From contig JAQUWC010000002.1 in NCBI GenBank assembly GCA_028693085.1, positions 1 to 64,000 of the forward strand: a stretch of DNA of 64,000 bases. Direction: 5' to 3'. Numbering within the stretch: the first letter of the stretch is position 1; the number at the start of each line of letters is the position of its first letter. The position numbers and the translations under genes are program-made. Positions 15,180 through 23,405 of this stretch are shown here, in pieces. This stretch comes from UBA5266 sp002411545. GTDB taxonomy: Bacteria; Bacteroidota; Bacteroidia; Bacteroidales; WCHB1-69. The notes below the pieces were generated by a model, which was given only the letters and a program-made list of their open reading frames with translations, was not told the origin of the DNA and made no database searches.

Positions 15180-15551
15180 ATGGAAAAGAAATATAAGTCA
15201 TTAAGTTATATCCGTGAATTATATCAAGCTATTGTTGATTTCGAAATGGGATTTCAACAAATGTATGATATGACTTTTAATGAAGGTGTTGTATTATGTG
15301 CGTTGAAAAGAACTCCTTTATCCTCCGGAGAATTAGCGAAGGAATTGAAGCTATCCGCTTCCAATACTTCAAAAGTCATTAAATCTGTCGAAGACAAAGG
15401 ATTTATTGAAAGATATATGGGACAAAAAGATCGCCGAAAAATGTATTTTTCCTTAACCGAAAGTGGAAAAGTAAAAGTCAATTCTTTAAAATGCGATGAA
15501 TCCCAAATGCCTGCCAAATTGAGAGACATTCTTCGTGAAATTGAAAAATAA
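15180..15551 (+). CDS. MarR-family transcriptional regulator
   Basis: A 123-residue winged-helix regulator. The recognition helix region is LSASNTSKVIKSVEDKGFIERY and the wing reads DRRKMYFSLTESG, both typical of MarR. It is encoded between the NifX-thioredoxin fusion and the multi-domain sulfur reductase, with 4- and 18-base gaps, and probably regulates this three-gene unit. The protein has a single cysteine, C100, in a C-terminal segment, so a two-cysteine persulfide sensor like that of some sulfur-responsive regulators is not obvious. The ligand is unknown. Confidence 0.88.
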   Translation: MEKKYKSLSYIRELYQAIVDFEMGFQQMYDMTFNEGVVLCALKRTPLSSGELAKELKLSASNTSKVIKSVEDKGFIERYMGQKDRRKMYFSLTESGKVKVNSLKCDESQMPAKLRDILREIEK

Positions 15552-15569
15552 AAAAAATTAAAATTAATT

Positions 15570-18020
15570 ATGAAACACATTATTATCGGTGGCGTTGCCG
15601 GCGGGGCAACGGCTGCTGCTCGAATTAGACGAAACGATGAATCTTGCGAGATTCTTCTTTTTGAAAAAGGGAAATATATCTCCTATGCCAATTGTGGTTT
15701 GCCCTATTACATAGGAGGTGTCATTAACGATAGAGAAAAACTTTTCCTTCAAACTCCTCAATCCTTTGGCACACGCTTTCATGTAGATGTAAGGGTTGAA
15801 CAAGAAGTCATTGCTATCGACAGTACGCATAAAACCATTACGGTACGTAAAGCAAACGGAGATCAATACTCCGAAACTTACGATAAGTTGTTGCTATCAC
15901 CGGGTGCGAAACCTTTTTCGCCTCCTATTCCGGGCATAGATGAAGAAGGAATTTTTACCCTCAGAAATGTCAGCGATACCGATGCCATCAAACAGTATAT
16001 TCAAACACACGATATCAAAAAAGCTGTTATCGTAGGAGCCGGTTTTATCGGACTCGAAATGGCCGAAAATCTGCATCACATAGGTGCCGAAATTAGCATA
16101 GTCGAAAAACTTGAACAAGTAATGGCCCCCATGGATTATTCCATGGCCGCAATCATACATGAGCATCTCCAACTGAAAGGAGTAAATCTCTATTTGGGTA
16201 AATCTGTTACTGCTTTTCATCGCACTAACAATCAAATAGAAATCAGCCTCGATTCCAACGAAACCCTTAGCAGCGACATGGTTATTTTATCCATAGGGGT
16301 ACGTCCCGAAACACAATTAGCCGTCGATGCCGGACTTAAAATTGGCGAAACCAAAGGAATATGGGTCGATGAATATTTGCAAACATCGCAAGAGGATATT
16401 TATGCTGTAGGCGATGCCATTGAATTTCCCCATCCTATTACCGGTAAACCCTGGCTTAATTATTTAGCCAATCCGGCCAACCGTCAAGGACGTTTGGTAG
16501 CCGATAATATGGTATTCGGCAACAAAGAAAAATACGAAGGAGCCATTGGAACTTCGATTGCTAAAGTGTTTGATATGACAGCCGCTGCTACCGGTCTTTC
16601 CGCAAAATATCTACGTAGTATGAACATCCCCTATAAAAGTTCTACTACTCACTCCGGTTCTCATGCAGGCTATTACCCCAATGCATTTAACATCACAATT
16701 AAAATTACCTTTCATCCGGAAACCGGACGTTTATACGGTGGACAATGCATCGGCATAGAAGGAATTGATAAAAGAATCGACCAATTGGCCCTACTGATTA
16801 AAACCGGGGGAAGCATTTATGATTTAATAAAACTCGAACATGCCTATGCCCCTCCTTTCTCTTCCGCTAAAGATCCTATAGCCATTGCCGGTTATGTAGC
16901 CCATAATATTATCAGTGGCAGAATGCCTGTTATTTATTGGAGAGATATTCTGAATACCGAGCCTTCTTCTTATACGTTAATAGATGTCAGAACTAAAGAA
17001 GAATTTAAATTAGGTGCTATCCCCAATGCCATTAACATTCCTGTTGACGATCTCCGCTCCCGTTTGAATGAAATACCAAGCGATAAACCCATTTATCTCT
17101 ATTGTAAAATCGGATTAAGAGGCTATCTGGCTCAACAAATCCTAATAGGAAACGGCTTTAAAAATGTATATAATCTCGTAGGAGGTTATACGACTTTCAA
17201 ACCTGCCACTACGGATTTCCTACATTGTCAGCCAAAGACTATCAAGAACAGCCCCCAATATGCAGCCAAACCGGCCGAAAGCATCCTGCTTAAAAACATC
17301 GTAAAAATCGATGCCTGTGGTTTACAATGCCCGGGACCTATTTTAAAATTAAAAAATAAAATTGACGAAATAAAGGAAGGCGAACGATTAGAAGTCGTTT
17401 CGACCGACCCGGGATTTTCTCGCGATGCAGAAGCCTGGTGTAATATGACCGGAAATACCTTGATATCAAACACCAATGAAAAAGGGAAGTACACCGTTAT
17501 CGTCGAAAAAAACGCACCTAAAAATTGCACGGCGACAACATCTTGCGATGCCAAAGGAAAAACATTAATACTTTTCAGTCAGGAATTAGATAAAGCCTTG
17601 GCTACTTTCGTCTTGGCAAACGGTGCCGCTGCAACCGGTCAAAAAGTAACGATTTTCTTCACTTTCTGGGGCTTGAACGTTATTAAAAAAGTTGAAAAAC
17701 CGAAAGTCAACAAAGATATCTTCGGAAAAATGTTTTCAATAATGTTGCCCTCCAGTTCACTCAAACTCAAACTTTCAAAATTCAATATGTTTGGCATGGG
17801 CAGCGCCATGATGCGCTACATTATGAAATCAAAAGGCATTGATTCACTGGAATCTTTACGTCAACAAGCATTGGATAACGGCGTTGAATTTATTGCATGC
17901 CAAATGTCAATGGATGTGATGGGGGTAAAAAAAGAAGAATTAATAGATAATGTTACCATCGGCGGCGTGGCCACCTACATGGAAAAAGCCGACCAAGCAA
18001 ATATTAATTTATTTGTCTAG
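15570..18020 (+). CDS. Four-module CoA-disulfide/sulfur reductase: oxidoreductase-rhodanese-TusA-DsrE
   Basis: An 816-residue cytosolic protein built from four sulfur-handling modules. Residues 1-445 form a FAD/NAD(P) CoA-disulfide reductase with GGVAGGATAAA at 7-17, active C42 in ANCGLPYYIGG and a second Rossmann site VIVGAGFIGLE. Residues about 455-545 are a rhodanese with active C512 (LYCKIGLRGY). Residues about 575-650 are a TusA domain with C583 and CPGP at C587. Residues about 665-816 are a DsrE-like domain with FSQELDKALATFVLANGA. The family handles CoA persulfide, polysulfide and sulfur relay to TusA. It ends the MarR unit. Confidence 0.92.
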   Translation: MKHIIIGGVAGGATAAARIRRNDESCEILLFEKGKYISYANCGLPYYIGGVINDREKLFLQTPQSFGTRFHVDVRVEQEVIAIDSTHKTITVRKANGDQYSETYDKLLLSPGAKPFSPPIPGIDEEGIFTLRNVSDTDAIKQYIQTHDIKKAVIVGAGFIGLEMAENLHHIGAEISIVEKLEQVMAPMDYSMAAIIHEHLQLKGVNLYLGKSVTAFHRTNNQIEISLDSNETLSSDMVILSIGVRPETQLAVDAGLKIGETKGIWVDEYLQTSQEDIYAVGDAIEFPHPITGKPWLNYLANPANRQGRLVADNMVFGNKEKYEGAIGTSIAKVFDMTAAATGLSAKYLRSMNIPYKSSTTHSGSHAGYYPNAFNITIKITFHPETGRLYGGQCIGIEGIDKRIDQLALLIKTGGSIYDLIKLEHAYAPPFSSAKDPIAIAGYVAHNIISGRMPVIYWRDILNTEPSSYTLIDVRTKEEFKLGAIPNAINIPVDDLRSRLNEIPSDKPIYLYCKIGLRGYLAQQILIGNGFKNVYNLVGGYTTFKPATTDFLHCQPKTIKNSPQYAAKPAESILLKNIVKIDACGLQCPGPILKLKNKIDEIKEGERLEVVSTDPGFSRDAEAWCNMTGNTLISNTNEKGKYTVIVEKNAPKNCTATTSCDAKGKTLILFSQELDKALATFVLANGAAATGQKVTIFFTFWGLNVIKKVEKPKVNKDIFGKMFSIMLPSSSLKLKLSKFNMFGMGSAMMRYIMKSKGIDSLESLRQQALDNGVEFIACQMSMDVMGVKKEELIDNVTIGGVATYMEKADQANINLFV

Positions 18021-18285
18021 TTAGACATTTTGAAGATTTTAAATTTCATTAAATTAGCATATATGGTTGATAGATTTATGTACAAATAGTATATTTCCAT
18101 TTTTGATAAAATTTTAATACTAAGATAGTTTAGGTAATTAGGACAAGTTCATATCTTTTTAAAACTAATCATTTTCATTATGCAAGTATACTAATTTTAC
18201 ATTATTGTCCGGTAAAAACACGTTATTAGTAACAGATTCTTCGGACATTAGTGAAACTTTATAAACTTGACAAATTTTCAACGTA
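18021..18285. other. 265-bp spacer with repeat copy B and a possible gene remnant
   Basis: AT-rich region between the sulfur reductase and the phosphoesterase. It holds the 40-bp repeat (18121-18160). On the minus strand there is also an open stretch 18165-18285 ending VFLPDNNVKLVYLHNEND, which reads like the tail of a lost protein but matches nothing I recognise. In the minus-strand direction this open stretch lies directly before the repeat. Confidence 0.4.
18121..18160 (-). repeat. 40-bp dispersed repeat, copy B
   Basis: The reverse complement matches 4-43 at 38 of 40 positions. The two copies are inverted relative to each other and 18 kb apart. Housekeeping genes such as era lie between them, so they are not simply the ends of one transposon. 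Confidence 0.8.
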
Positions 18286-18789
18286 TTAACTCTCCGATAT
18301 TCTTCTTTCAGTTTCGAACACTTCCAAATTTTCGGGCATATGTTGTATGAAATCAAAACGCAAAAAAGTGATATAAGAATGGAAGCCTTCTCGACCGGCA
18401 GCTCCGGGATTGATGTAAAGTAAGTGGTGGGTTTGATCATACTTGATACGTAAAATATGGGAATGACCGCATACAAAAATGGAAGGTTGATGGATATGTA
18501 TCAAACGCAATGCACGAGGATTATATTTGTTAGGATAGCCTCCAATATGCGTCATCAATACTTTTGTTTCGTTTAGATAAAATATTTCATTTTCTTTACA
18601 TTGACTTCTTATTTCAGCACCATCGATATTACCGTGTACGGCACGTAAGGGTTTGAAGTTTTGCAATTGAATGAAGGTTTCTTTACGTCCAATATCGCCA
18701 CAATGCCAGATTTCATCACAAGGGGCAAAAAAAGTAAATAGTTCAGGATGCAAAAAAGAGTGAGTGTCGGATAAAATACCTATTTTCAT
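18286..18789 (-). CDS. YfcE/MJ0936-type metallophosphoesterase
   Basis: A 167-residue calcineurin-like phosphodiesterase. The dinuclear metal-site motifs are all present: D8-x-H10 (LSDTHS), GD with D32, GN with N54 (VHGNID), H81, and GHSH with H109 and H111. The natural substrate of this family is unknown; model cyclic and aryl phosphodiesters are cleaved in vitro by relatives. It is a single minus-strand gene with a candidate promoter at 18863-18870. Confidence 0.92.
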   Translation of the reverse strand: MKIGILSDTHSFLHPELFTFFAPCDEIWHCGDIGRKETFIQLQNFKPLRAVHGNIDGAEIRSQCKENEIFYLNETKVLMTHIGGYPNKYNPRALRLIHIHQPSIFVCGHSHILRIKYDQTHHLLYINPGAAGREGFHSYITFLRFDFIQHMPENLEVFETERRISES

Positions 18790-18862
18790 ATGTCAAACTT
18801 ATATTGTTTCATTAACCCAAAGCAGTGATCGCCTTGATATAAATCATACTAATACGCATTGG

Positions 18863-18870
18863 CAAATTTA
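18863..18870 (-). promoter_or_regulatory. Candidate -7 element for the phosphoesterase gene
   Basis: On the minus strand TAAATTTG, 73 bases upstream of the start at 18789. Confidence 0.35.
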
Positions 18871-18948
18871 CATGAAATTATCCAATTACACACAGACGGA
18901 TAAAAATATATTTTAAAATTTATAGAGGAAAAGTACATGATTTTTTTA

Positions 18949-18956
18949 TACTTTTG
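18949..18956 (+). promoter_or_regulatory. Bacteroidetes -7 promoter element of the GNAT-like gene
   Basis: TACTTTTG followed by CG. It overlaps the first codons of the longest open frame (18954), so translation must start downstream, most likely at 19005. Confidence 0.65.
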
Positions 18957-19004
18957 CGAATAATATATTTTATATATATCAATTATCAGCAACCCTACAA
19001 CATC

Positions 19005-20138
19005 ATGCATATGGATACAAACATACATATCAAAGAGGTTGAAAGCAAGAAAGATCTACAAACATTTATCCGCTTCCAACGATCATTATACAAAAATTGC
19101 CCCCATTATGTACCTCCTTTAGACCGGGAACAAAAAATGGCACTACAAAAACATCCGGCCCTATCGTTTTGCGAACGTAGGCTGTGGTTAGCCTATAAGG
19201 ACTCGCAAGTAGTAGGTCGTATTGCCGGCATCATAAACCATAAATACAATGCCTTAAAAAATAAAAAGCGAATTCGTTTCGGATGGTTTGACATGATTAA
19301 CGATGTATCGGTAGCCCACGCCCTTATAAGTGCCGTTGAAGACTGGGGCAGGCAAGAAAAGCTCAACGAAATCAGCGGGCCTTCCCGTTATTCGAATATG
19401 GAAAAACAAGGCATGCTTATCGACGGATTTGATGAAACACCCTCGGTTTCGGCCGAATATAATTATGCTTACTATCCGACTATAATTGAAGCCCTTGGAT
19501 TTCATAAAGAAGTGGATTATATTCAATACAAAGTGAAAGTGAAAGAAGTGCCCGATAAAATCAAAAATTTAAATACCTACATCTCAAATAAATATAATAT
19601 AAAAATAAAAGAATTTAAGCATAAAAAAGAATTAAAAACCTACGGAAAAGCATTGCTTAAAGCACTGAACGAAAGCTACGTAAACATTTATAATTTCATC
19701 CCTTTAAACGACGAAGAAATTGATTTTCATATAAAAAACAATCTTTATTTAATCCAAAAAGACTTGGTTAATGTGTTAGTAGACGAAAATAATAGCTTGG
19801 TTGGATTCAGTTTATGTGTGCCTTCTTTGACTACTGCCCTACAAAAAGCAAAAGGCTCACTATTCCCTTTTGGCTGGTATTACATTCAAAAAGCATTAAA
19901 GAAAAACACAAGGGTCGATATGTATCTAACCGGTGTGCTGCCCAAATGGTCCGGAAGTGGCATACACATAATGTATCACTGCAAATTAAACGAAATATTT
20001 ATCCGAAAAGGATATCAATACGCCATCACCAACCAACAATTGGAATACAATAAAGCCAATCGTATCTGGGAAAAATACGATGCCGAATTATTGTTTACAC
20101 GGCGATGTTACCTAAAAAATTTGTTTTTAAATGAATGA
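19005..20138 (+). CDS. GNAT-like acyltransferase family protein
   Basis: A 377-residue cytosolic protein found widely in Bacteroidetes and usually annotated as hypothetical or GNAT-superfamily. The N-terminal third (YPxFVPPL-like NCPHYVPPLDREQK, then a VGRIAGIINHKYN strand) resembles an acyl-CoA-binding N-acetyltransferase core. A second GNAT-like region follows at about 190-377. No substrate is known. The start is placed at 19005 because the -7 element lies at 18949-18956 inside the longer frame; the ATG at 19011 is another option. Confidence 0.7.
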   Translation: MHMDTNIHIKEVESKKDLQTFIRFQRSLYKNCPHYVPPLDREQKMALQKHPALSFCERRLWLAYKDSQVVGRIAGIINHKYNALKNKKRIRFGWFDMINDVSVAHALISAVEDWGRQEKLNEISGPSRYSNMEKQGMLIDGFDETPSVSAEYNYAYYPTIIEALGFHKEVDYIQYKVKVKEVPDKIKNLNTYISNKYNIKIKEFKHKKELKTYGKALLKALNESYVNIYNFIPLNDEEIDFHIKNNLYLIQKDLVNVLVDENNSLVGFSLCVPSLTTALQKAKGSLFPFGWYYIQKALKKNTRVDMYLTGVLPKWSGSGIHIMYHCKLNEIFIRKGYQYAITNQQLEYNKANRIWEKYDAELLFTRRCYLKNLFLNE

Positions 20139-20250
20139 ACCTACGGACTAATCAAAAAAAGCTAGCTTTCACAGGAGGATTTTTGGTTTTATTAAAAATA
20201 TATTGTTGATAAAAAGTCCTTTTTTTTATGATTTTTGTTAGTAAGTACGT

Positions 20251-20258
20251 TAACTTTG
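20251..20258 (+). promoter_or_regulatory. Bacteroidetes -7 promoter element of the giant TPR gene
   Basis: TAACTTTG, 38 bases before the ATG at 20297 and inside the open frame that begins at 20228, which argues against the longer start. Confidence 0.6.
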
Positions 20259-20296
20259 TAGACAAAATTTCATCTTTTAACATAAAGACCGTTAAA

Positions 20297-23200
20297 ATGC
20301 AACTAATCGATAGTAAGAAAATTAGATATGTAATTATCTTTGCTTTTATAGTATGTACCGGTATAAGTCATGCGCAAAAAAATAAAACATATTCCTTTCC
20401 CGACAGAGAATATAATTCGGCCATTGAATTATTTGCTTTAGAGCAATATGGTGCAGCCAAAAAAATGTTTAAACTTGTTTACGATGTCATTCCTCAAAAA
20501 TACGACATTCGTAAGGAACAATCCCATTACTATATGGGAATTTGTGCTTGTTTACTGTATCATAAAGATGCCGAGACACTTATTTTATCGTTTATGGAAG
20601 CCTATCCCGAAAATGCCTGCCTCGACAGATTATGGTTTTATTTAGGAAATTATTATTTCAATCAATCTTCTTACCGCAAAGCCTTACATGCTTACGAAAA
20701 AATTGATCTTCGCTTGCTTCCTCATGAATGCATCAACGAGTATGAGTTTAAATTAGGATATGCTTATTTTACACACGAAAACTATAAAGAGGCCAAACCT
20801 CTCTTATCGAAAGCCAAAGAAAAAGACAGTCAATATACCTCCAAAGCTTTGTTTTACTATTCACACATTCAATACCTCGAAAACAATTACCATTCGGCAC
20901 TCATGGGTTTTGAAAAATTAGCCCACGAACCCTCCTACAGCAGCATCGTTCCATTTTACATCTCACACATTTACTTTGCATTGGGCGACTATGAGAAAAT
21001 CATACAACAAGCCGAAGACTTATTAGCCAAAAGCACACAAAAGAGATGGCCTGAAATAAATCGTATCATTGCCCAATCCCATTATCAATTAAAACAGTAC
21101 GACAAAGCGATTCCGTATTTTACAGCCTATACCGAAAAAACAGCTGTACTCAGCTGCGATGATTTTTATGAAATCGGCATTTGCTATTATAAAAACAAAC
21201 AATACGAACAAGCTATTGATCTTCTTACAAAATCCTTTTGTAAAGACAACGACAGCATCAATCAATATGTGTATTTTTCGTTAGGCGATTGCTACTTACA
21301 AACAAACCAAAAAGAATTTGCCTCCAATGCCTTTCTTTCTGCCTACGAACTAAGGAAAAATCCCATCATTATGGAAGATGCTTTATATGCCTATGCTAAA
21401 CTACAATATGAGTTAACAAGCAATCCTTTTGTTCCTTCCATAGCAGCATTCGAAAAGTTTTTAAACGAATTTCCTCAATCCAATTATAAAAACGAAGCCG
21501 AACATTTTCTAAGCAGTATTTATTTGACAACCAAAAATTACAAAGCGGCTATTGCCTCATTGGATAAAATAGAACATAAAAGCATTACTTTACTGAAAGC
21601 CTACCAACGAGTACTGTATTATAGGGGCATCGAACTCTATAACAACAAAGCCTATCAAGAGGCGGAAAAACACTTTAATTTAGCCATAGAAAACAATTAC
21701 AATCCCCTTATTTATGCCCAAAGCTTATATTGGAAAGGCGAAATATACTATCGAGATAAGGATTACGACCAAGCCATAAACTATTATAATCTTTTCCTCT
21801 CATCACGAAATGCCTCGCCTAAAACCGATGAATATGCCATGGCATATTACAACCTGGGCTATGCCCAATTTAAAAAGAAACAATATCCTTTGGCCTTAAA
21901 AAGCTTCTTATCCTTTTTCCAGGAAGATGTCAATCTATACGATAAGAAGATAATAGCCGATGCTTATAACCGCACCGGCGATTGTTATTATATGTCGTCC
22001 GCATTACAAAACGCCATCGAAGCCTATGATAAAGTCATAACCTTACAGTCATATGATGTGGATTACGCTTTATATCAGAAAGCACAATCGCAAGGCGGAC
22101 TTCGTTTATACGATACTAAAATCGCTACACTCGAAACTTTATTGAAAGAATATCCCAAATCAAATTATAGTATCGATGCACACATCGAAATGGCAAATAC
22201 CTATATGCTGACAGGGAACAATGCAAAAGCCGAAGAATGCTATGCAAATTTCATCCAAAACAATCCTTCCAGTCCACTTTTAAAAACCGCTTTATTAAAA
22301 CTCGGCTTGATTTATTTCAATACCGAACAAGATGAGAAAGCATTGGATGTCTTTAAGAAAATCGTAAAAAATTATCCCAAATCAGAAGAAGCAGCGACTG
22401 CATTGAAAAATATAGAAACCATATATTCTACCGGTGGCAACATTGAAGAATTCTTTCTTTACGTAAAAAATGTTTCTTTCGCCAATATAACGGTCGAAAA
22501 TCAAGATACAATCATGTATAATGCCGCTTCTGAAAAGTATTTCACCAAACAATTTGATGATGCCGCTAAAGGATTTACCGCTTATCTGGATCGTTTTCCC
22601 AAAGGAGTGTTTACCACTCAAGCTCATTTTTATAACGGAGAATGTGCCATGAGAAAATCCGATTTCGACAAAGCTTTGCTAAACTATGAATATGTGATTC
22701 AAAATCCCATGGATCCTTTTGAAATCACAGCTCTACAAAATGTCGCTGATATTTATTATCGAAAAGGAGACTATGAAAAATCCCTCACTTATTTTACATT
22801 ATTACATAAAAAGACAACACTCCCCTCACAAAAAACACAAGCACTATTGGGAATAACACGTTCATCTTATTTCAATAAAGCTTATAGCAATGCCATGGCT
22901 ATGTCGGAAATGCTTTTGGAAGAACCTAAAATAAGCACCGAACAAAAAGAGGAAGCACATCTCATCATTGCTCGCTCCGCTTTGGAATTAAATGATTTGA
23001 AAAAATCTCTTCAAGAATACACTTTATTGTCAAAATCATCCAAGCCCGATTATGCCTCCGAAGCTTTGTATTATATCGCTTACATCATTTACAAACAAGA
23101 CAATCTGCTTGAAGCCGAGAAGAAAATCTTTGAAATCCTAACCAATATATCCAACGACTACTGGCTGGCTAAAAGCTATATCTTGTTAGGGGACATTTAC

Positions 23201-23395
23201 CTACAAAAGGGAAATTCATTCCAAGCCAAACATACATATATGAGTATCATTGAAAATTACGACGGAGAAGACCTGCGCCAAATGGCAAAAGAAAAATATG
23301 ATGCTATCATTCAACAAGAAGAAGCACTGGAAAAACAGCGAATCGAAGCCTTAAAACAAACGGAAGAAACAAAAACACCCGAAACCATAGAATAA
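20297..23395 (+). CDS. Large exported tetratricopeptide-repeat protein
   Basis: A 1032-residue protein with a signal peptide (about 1-26, ending ISHAQ) followed by TPR units along almost the whole chain, for example YNLGYAQFKKKQYPLAL and AYNRTGDCYYMSSALQNAIEAYDKV. The final 25 residues are charged and coiled-coil-like. It therefore forms a long superhelical scaffold in the periplasm or at the outer membrane. The next gene, an outer-membrane barrel 10 bases downstream, is a likely partner. Starting at 20297 gives a normal signal peptide; the longer frame does not. The precise role is unknown. Confidence 0.85.
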   Translation: MQLIDSKKIRYVIIFAFIVCTGISHAQKNKTYSFPDREYNSAIELFALEQYGAAKKMFKLVYDVIPQKYDIRKEQSHYYMGICACLLYHKDAETLILSFMEAYPENACLDRLWFYLGNYYFNQSSYRKALHAYEKIDLRLLPHECINEYEFKLGYAYFTHENYKEAKPLLSKAKEKDSQYTSKALFYYSHIQYLENNYHSALMGFEKLAHEPSYSSIVPFYISHIYFALGDYEKIIQQAEDLLAKSTQKRWPEINRIIAQSHYQLKQYDKAIPYFTAYTEKTAVLSCDDFYEIGICYYKNKQYEQAIDLLTKSFCKDNDSINQYVYFSLGDCYLQTNQKEFASNAFLSAYELRKNPIIMEDALYAYAKLQYELTSNPFVPSIAAFEKFLNEFPQSNYKNEAEHFLSSIYLTTKNYKAAIASLDKIEHKSITLLKAYQRVLYYRGIELYNNKAYQEAEKHFNLAIENNYNPLIYAQSLYWKGEIYYRDKDYDQAINYYNLFLSSRNASPKTDEYAMAYYNLGYAQFKKKQYPLALKSFLSFFQEDVNLYDKKIIADAYNRTGDCYYMSSALQNAIEAYDKVITLQSYDVDYALYQKAQSQGGLRLYDTKIATLETLLKEYPKSNYSIDAHIEMANTYMLTGNNAKAEECYANFIQNNPSSPLLKTALLKLGLIYFNTEQDEKALDVFKKIVKNYPKSEEAATALKNIETIYSTGGNIEEFFLYVKNVSFANITVENQDTIMYNAASEKYFTKQFDDAAKGFTAYLDRFPKGVFTTQAHFYNGECAMRKSDFDKALLNYEYVIQNPMDPFEITALQNVADIYYRKGDYEKSLTYFTLLHKKTTLPSQKTQALLGITRSSYFNKAYSNAMAMSEMLLEEPKISTEQKEEAHLIIARSALELNDLKKSLQEYTLLSKSSKPDYASEALYYIAYIIYKQDNLLEAEKKIFEILTNISNDYWLAKSYILLGDIYLQKGNSFQAKHTYMSIIENYDGEDLRQMAKEKYDAIIQQEEALEKQRIEALKQTEETKTPETIE

Positions 23396-23405
23396 TTTAT
23401 GACAT

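Noticed and set aside
4..18160. An 18-kb transposon bounded by the 40-bp inverted repeats
   Set aside because: The interval holds era, guaD, pepD and other housekeeping genes, no transposase or integrase was seen, and nothing beyond the 40 bases is shared.
18165..18476. Minus-strand open frame of 103 codons
   Set aside because: Most of it overlaps the phosphoesterase gene in another frame; only its end (18165-18285) lies outside a gene and was kept as a possible remnant.
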